Source: Impatiens glandulifera (lineage: Eukaryota; Streptophyta; Magnoliopsida; Ericales; Balsaminaceae). Taken from it: a DNA stretch of 64,000 bases. A program made the position numbers and the translations under genes. The notes beneath the pieces were generated by a model. The model was not told where the DNA came from and did not search any database. It worked only from the letters and a program-made list of their open reading frames with translations. The stretch spans positions 135,833,520 to 135,897,519 of the forward strand of contig NC_061862.1 of NCBI RefSeq assembly GCF_907164915.1, in the 5' to 3' direction. Positions 62,637-64,000 of the stretch are shown piece after piece (position 1 is the first letter of the stretch; each line of letters starts with the position of its first letter).

Positions 62637-63227
62637 ATGATTAGGTGAATGAGAACAATTCTTCATTTCAATAATAGACTACCACCAATATCCAAAGAAA
62701 AGATATATCTTGTTATTTGTTCAAATAATAACTAGATTGGTCCTCCATTTTTTGTTTTTTATAGCTATATATATATGATAACTCTCTAGTCTAGTTTGAA
62801 ACTTCTTGGTGGGTATGAATGATAAAAACATTCTATTTTGGTGAGTTTTGTCTTAAATTTCAATCCCAAATTGTAAATAACAAAAATATGTTTATCATTT
62901 GATTTCTTTAGGCGACAGGATGAAAGTACAATATTACATTAATAATTTATAAAAGTTTCATATATATCTGATTATAAAAATAAAACAGACAAAAGAAATG
63001 AAGCTTCCTTTTAATTAGAGAATCTGAGGAAATGAAGCTCATTTTAATTTCCATTAGGATTAGGTTTAATAATGCAAATTGGATTAAAGTCCCTTAATAT
63101 GAAGGGAAGTTTATCCAAGTCCAATCTCAATTTCTATGTCTCCCATCTTTCAAAATGCAATTCTACAAACAAACCCTTTAACATATAATTATAGAACACC
63201 TAAATGAAAACAACTCAATTGTATTGA

Positions 63228-63352
63228 CTATTGAGAAAACCCTTCATCTATAATGTCGGCACTTAGCCGGTTTTCGTCTTGCTGTAAGTACTTCTTCACT
63301 GAATCCAGACCCATTTCTTTCAATATCTTTGCCCAAGATTGGATTCGTGAAG
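63228..63352 (-). other. Possible second captured coding fragment next to the right arm
   Basis: On the minus strand the bases just inside the right arm read AKILKEMGLDSVKKYLQQ and then DENRLSADIIDEGFSQ with a TAG at 63,228. Composition is that of a real exon rather than spacer, but I do not recognise the gene. It has no match in the left arm. Confidence 0.35.
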
Positions 63353-64000
63353 GCCTTCGCGAAACGTGAAGCCCTTCGCGAAACGAGAAGCCCTTCGCGT
63401 AACGAGAAGCTCTTAGCGAAACGGAACCCATATGATATGCAAATATCATCATCGACATAAGAACAATAAGATGAACAAAAAAATGAACCAATATGAACCA
63501 GTATGAACCAGTATAAACCAGTATGAACCAATATGAACAGATTTAATTGATTTAGGGTTATTGTTTTATTAAGAACAACATAAATCGTTTGAAATGAAGA
63601 TAATAGACAATAAGAACATAAATTGATTTAGGGTTTTCAGATTGAGATATTGGAAACATGAACATAAATCGATTTGGGTTAGGGTTAGGGTTTGAAATGA
63701 AGATATGGAAATAAGAACATAAATCTATATTATAAACACCGATTCAGGGTTAATGTTTTCTTATCTTTGTAGATTCAGGGCATAGCCGAAGTCGCCGTCG
63801 CCGACGAACAAGAACAGAGAGAGAAGAGAGAGAAACAAAATGAAGGAAATGAAAAAATTTGTGTATTTATATTAAACCTAATTCACTTCGCGTTACGCGA
63901 AAAGAGTAATTTCGTCTAAAAAAATTAAGTGGTCACCAAATCAATTTTATTATTGGGTGACCACGGAGGCAAATGCCCCCATCTTTAGGGTCATTACGTC
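63353..64000. repeat. Right terminal inverted repeat (truncated by window end)
   Basis: Inverted match of 61,226-61,825. The outermost visible bases (GACGTAATGACC when inverted) align with GAACGAAATGACC of the left arm, so only about 10 bp of the arm are outside the window. Confidence 0.85.

Larger units (their letters stand above)
61226..64000. mobile_element. Pack-MULE-like element carrying a U1-70K gene fragment
   Basis: Long inverted repeats (61,226-61,825 and about 63,353-64,000, running to the window edge) enclose about 1.5 kb. The arms share, in inverted order: GTCATTTG, CTCCGTGGTCACCCAATA, GACGAAATTAC, CGCGTAACGCGAAG, GTTCTTGTTCGTCGGCG, CTACAAAGATAAGAAAAC, CGATGATGATATTTG and CATATGGGTTCCGTTTCG. 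No transposase is present. The interior begins within about 10 bp of the left arm with host gene sequence. Long inverted repeats with captured intron-containing gene pieces define Pack-MULEs. The right outer end and target duplication are off-window, so a composite foldback element remains possible. Confidence 0.75.

Noticed and set aside
1..64000. Window as an organelle genome
   Set aside because: Organelle pieces are short, decayed and mosaic; spliceosomal introns and LTR elements show nuclear DNA.
1..64000. tRNA or rRNA genes
   Set aside because: Only primer-binding-site complements of initiator tRNA were seen; no cloverleaf or rRNA sequence was recognised by eye.

Overview
This is nuclear DNA of a flowering plant, most likely a eudicot. 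The evidence is spliced genes with short plant-type GT-AG introns, very AT-rich spacers, plant LTR retrotransposons, and fragments of both plastid and mitochondrial DNA with retained group II intron sequence. I cannot name the species.

Four host genes look functional: a vacuolar AVT6-type amino acid transporter (17.7-19.3 kb, +, 4 exons), alpha-SNAP (25.7-29.8 kb, +, 9 exons), a small Sel1-repeat-like gene (31.6-33.0 kb, +, 3 exons) and an ERD15-like PAM2-motif gene (51.8-52.35 kb, -, 2 exons). They have unrelated jobs and are not an operon. Everything else is mobile or transferred DNA and AT-rich spacer.

Layout: 0-4.3 kb, the 3' end of a Sirevirus-like Ty1/copia element (broken extra ORF, repeated polypurine tracts, LTR with 37-bp repeats). 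5.8-9.2 kb, two decayed copia remnants in opposite orientation. 9.3-10.6 kb, a plastid DNA mosaic with atpI, rpl20 and psbF scraps. 10.6-17.1 kb, a young chromodomain Ty3/gypsy element on the minus strand, with perfect target duplication but four amber stops. 19.9-23.0 kb, a probable solo Sirevirus-like LTR filled with about 48 copies of a 46-bp repeat in a higher-order pattern. 23-25 kb, LTR and leader debris. 34.1-38.0 kb and 52.0-60.2 kb, two copies of one old segmental duplication carrying intact ERD15-like exon 1 in one copy and a collapsed one in the other. 39.6-42.5 kb, a LINE scrap, LTR debris and a foldback MULE-like element. 44.3-50.8 kb, a mitochondrial nad7 fragment split by a complete copia element (45,773-50,449) with an intact 1,341-residue gag-pol frame. 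52.7-54.2 kb, a truncated LAZ1/TMEM184-like gene with introns, present only in the second duplicate. 61.2-64.0 kb, a Pack-MULE-like element with about 600-bp inverted repeats enclosing a piece of the U1-70K snRNP gene.

The most notable items are the Pack-MULE with U1-70K, the repeat-stuffed Sirevirus-like LTRs, the split nad7 insert, and the asymmetric segmental duplication. All homology calls were made by eye from motifs and have not been checked against a database.
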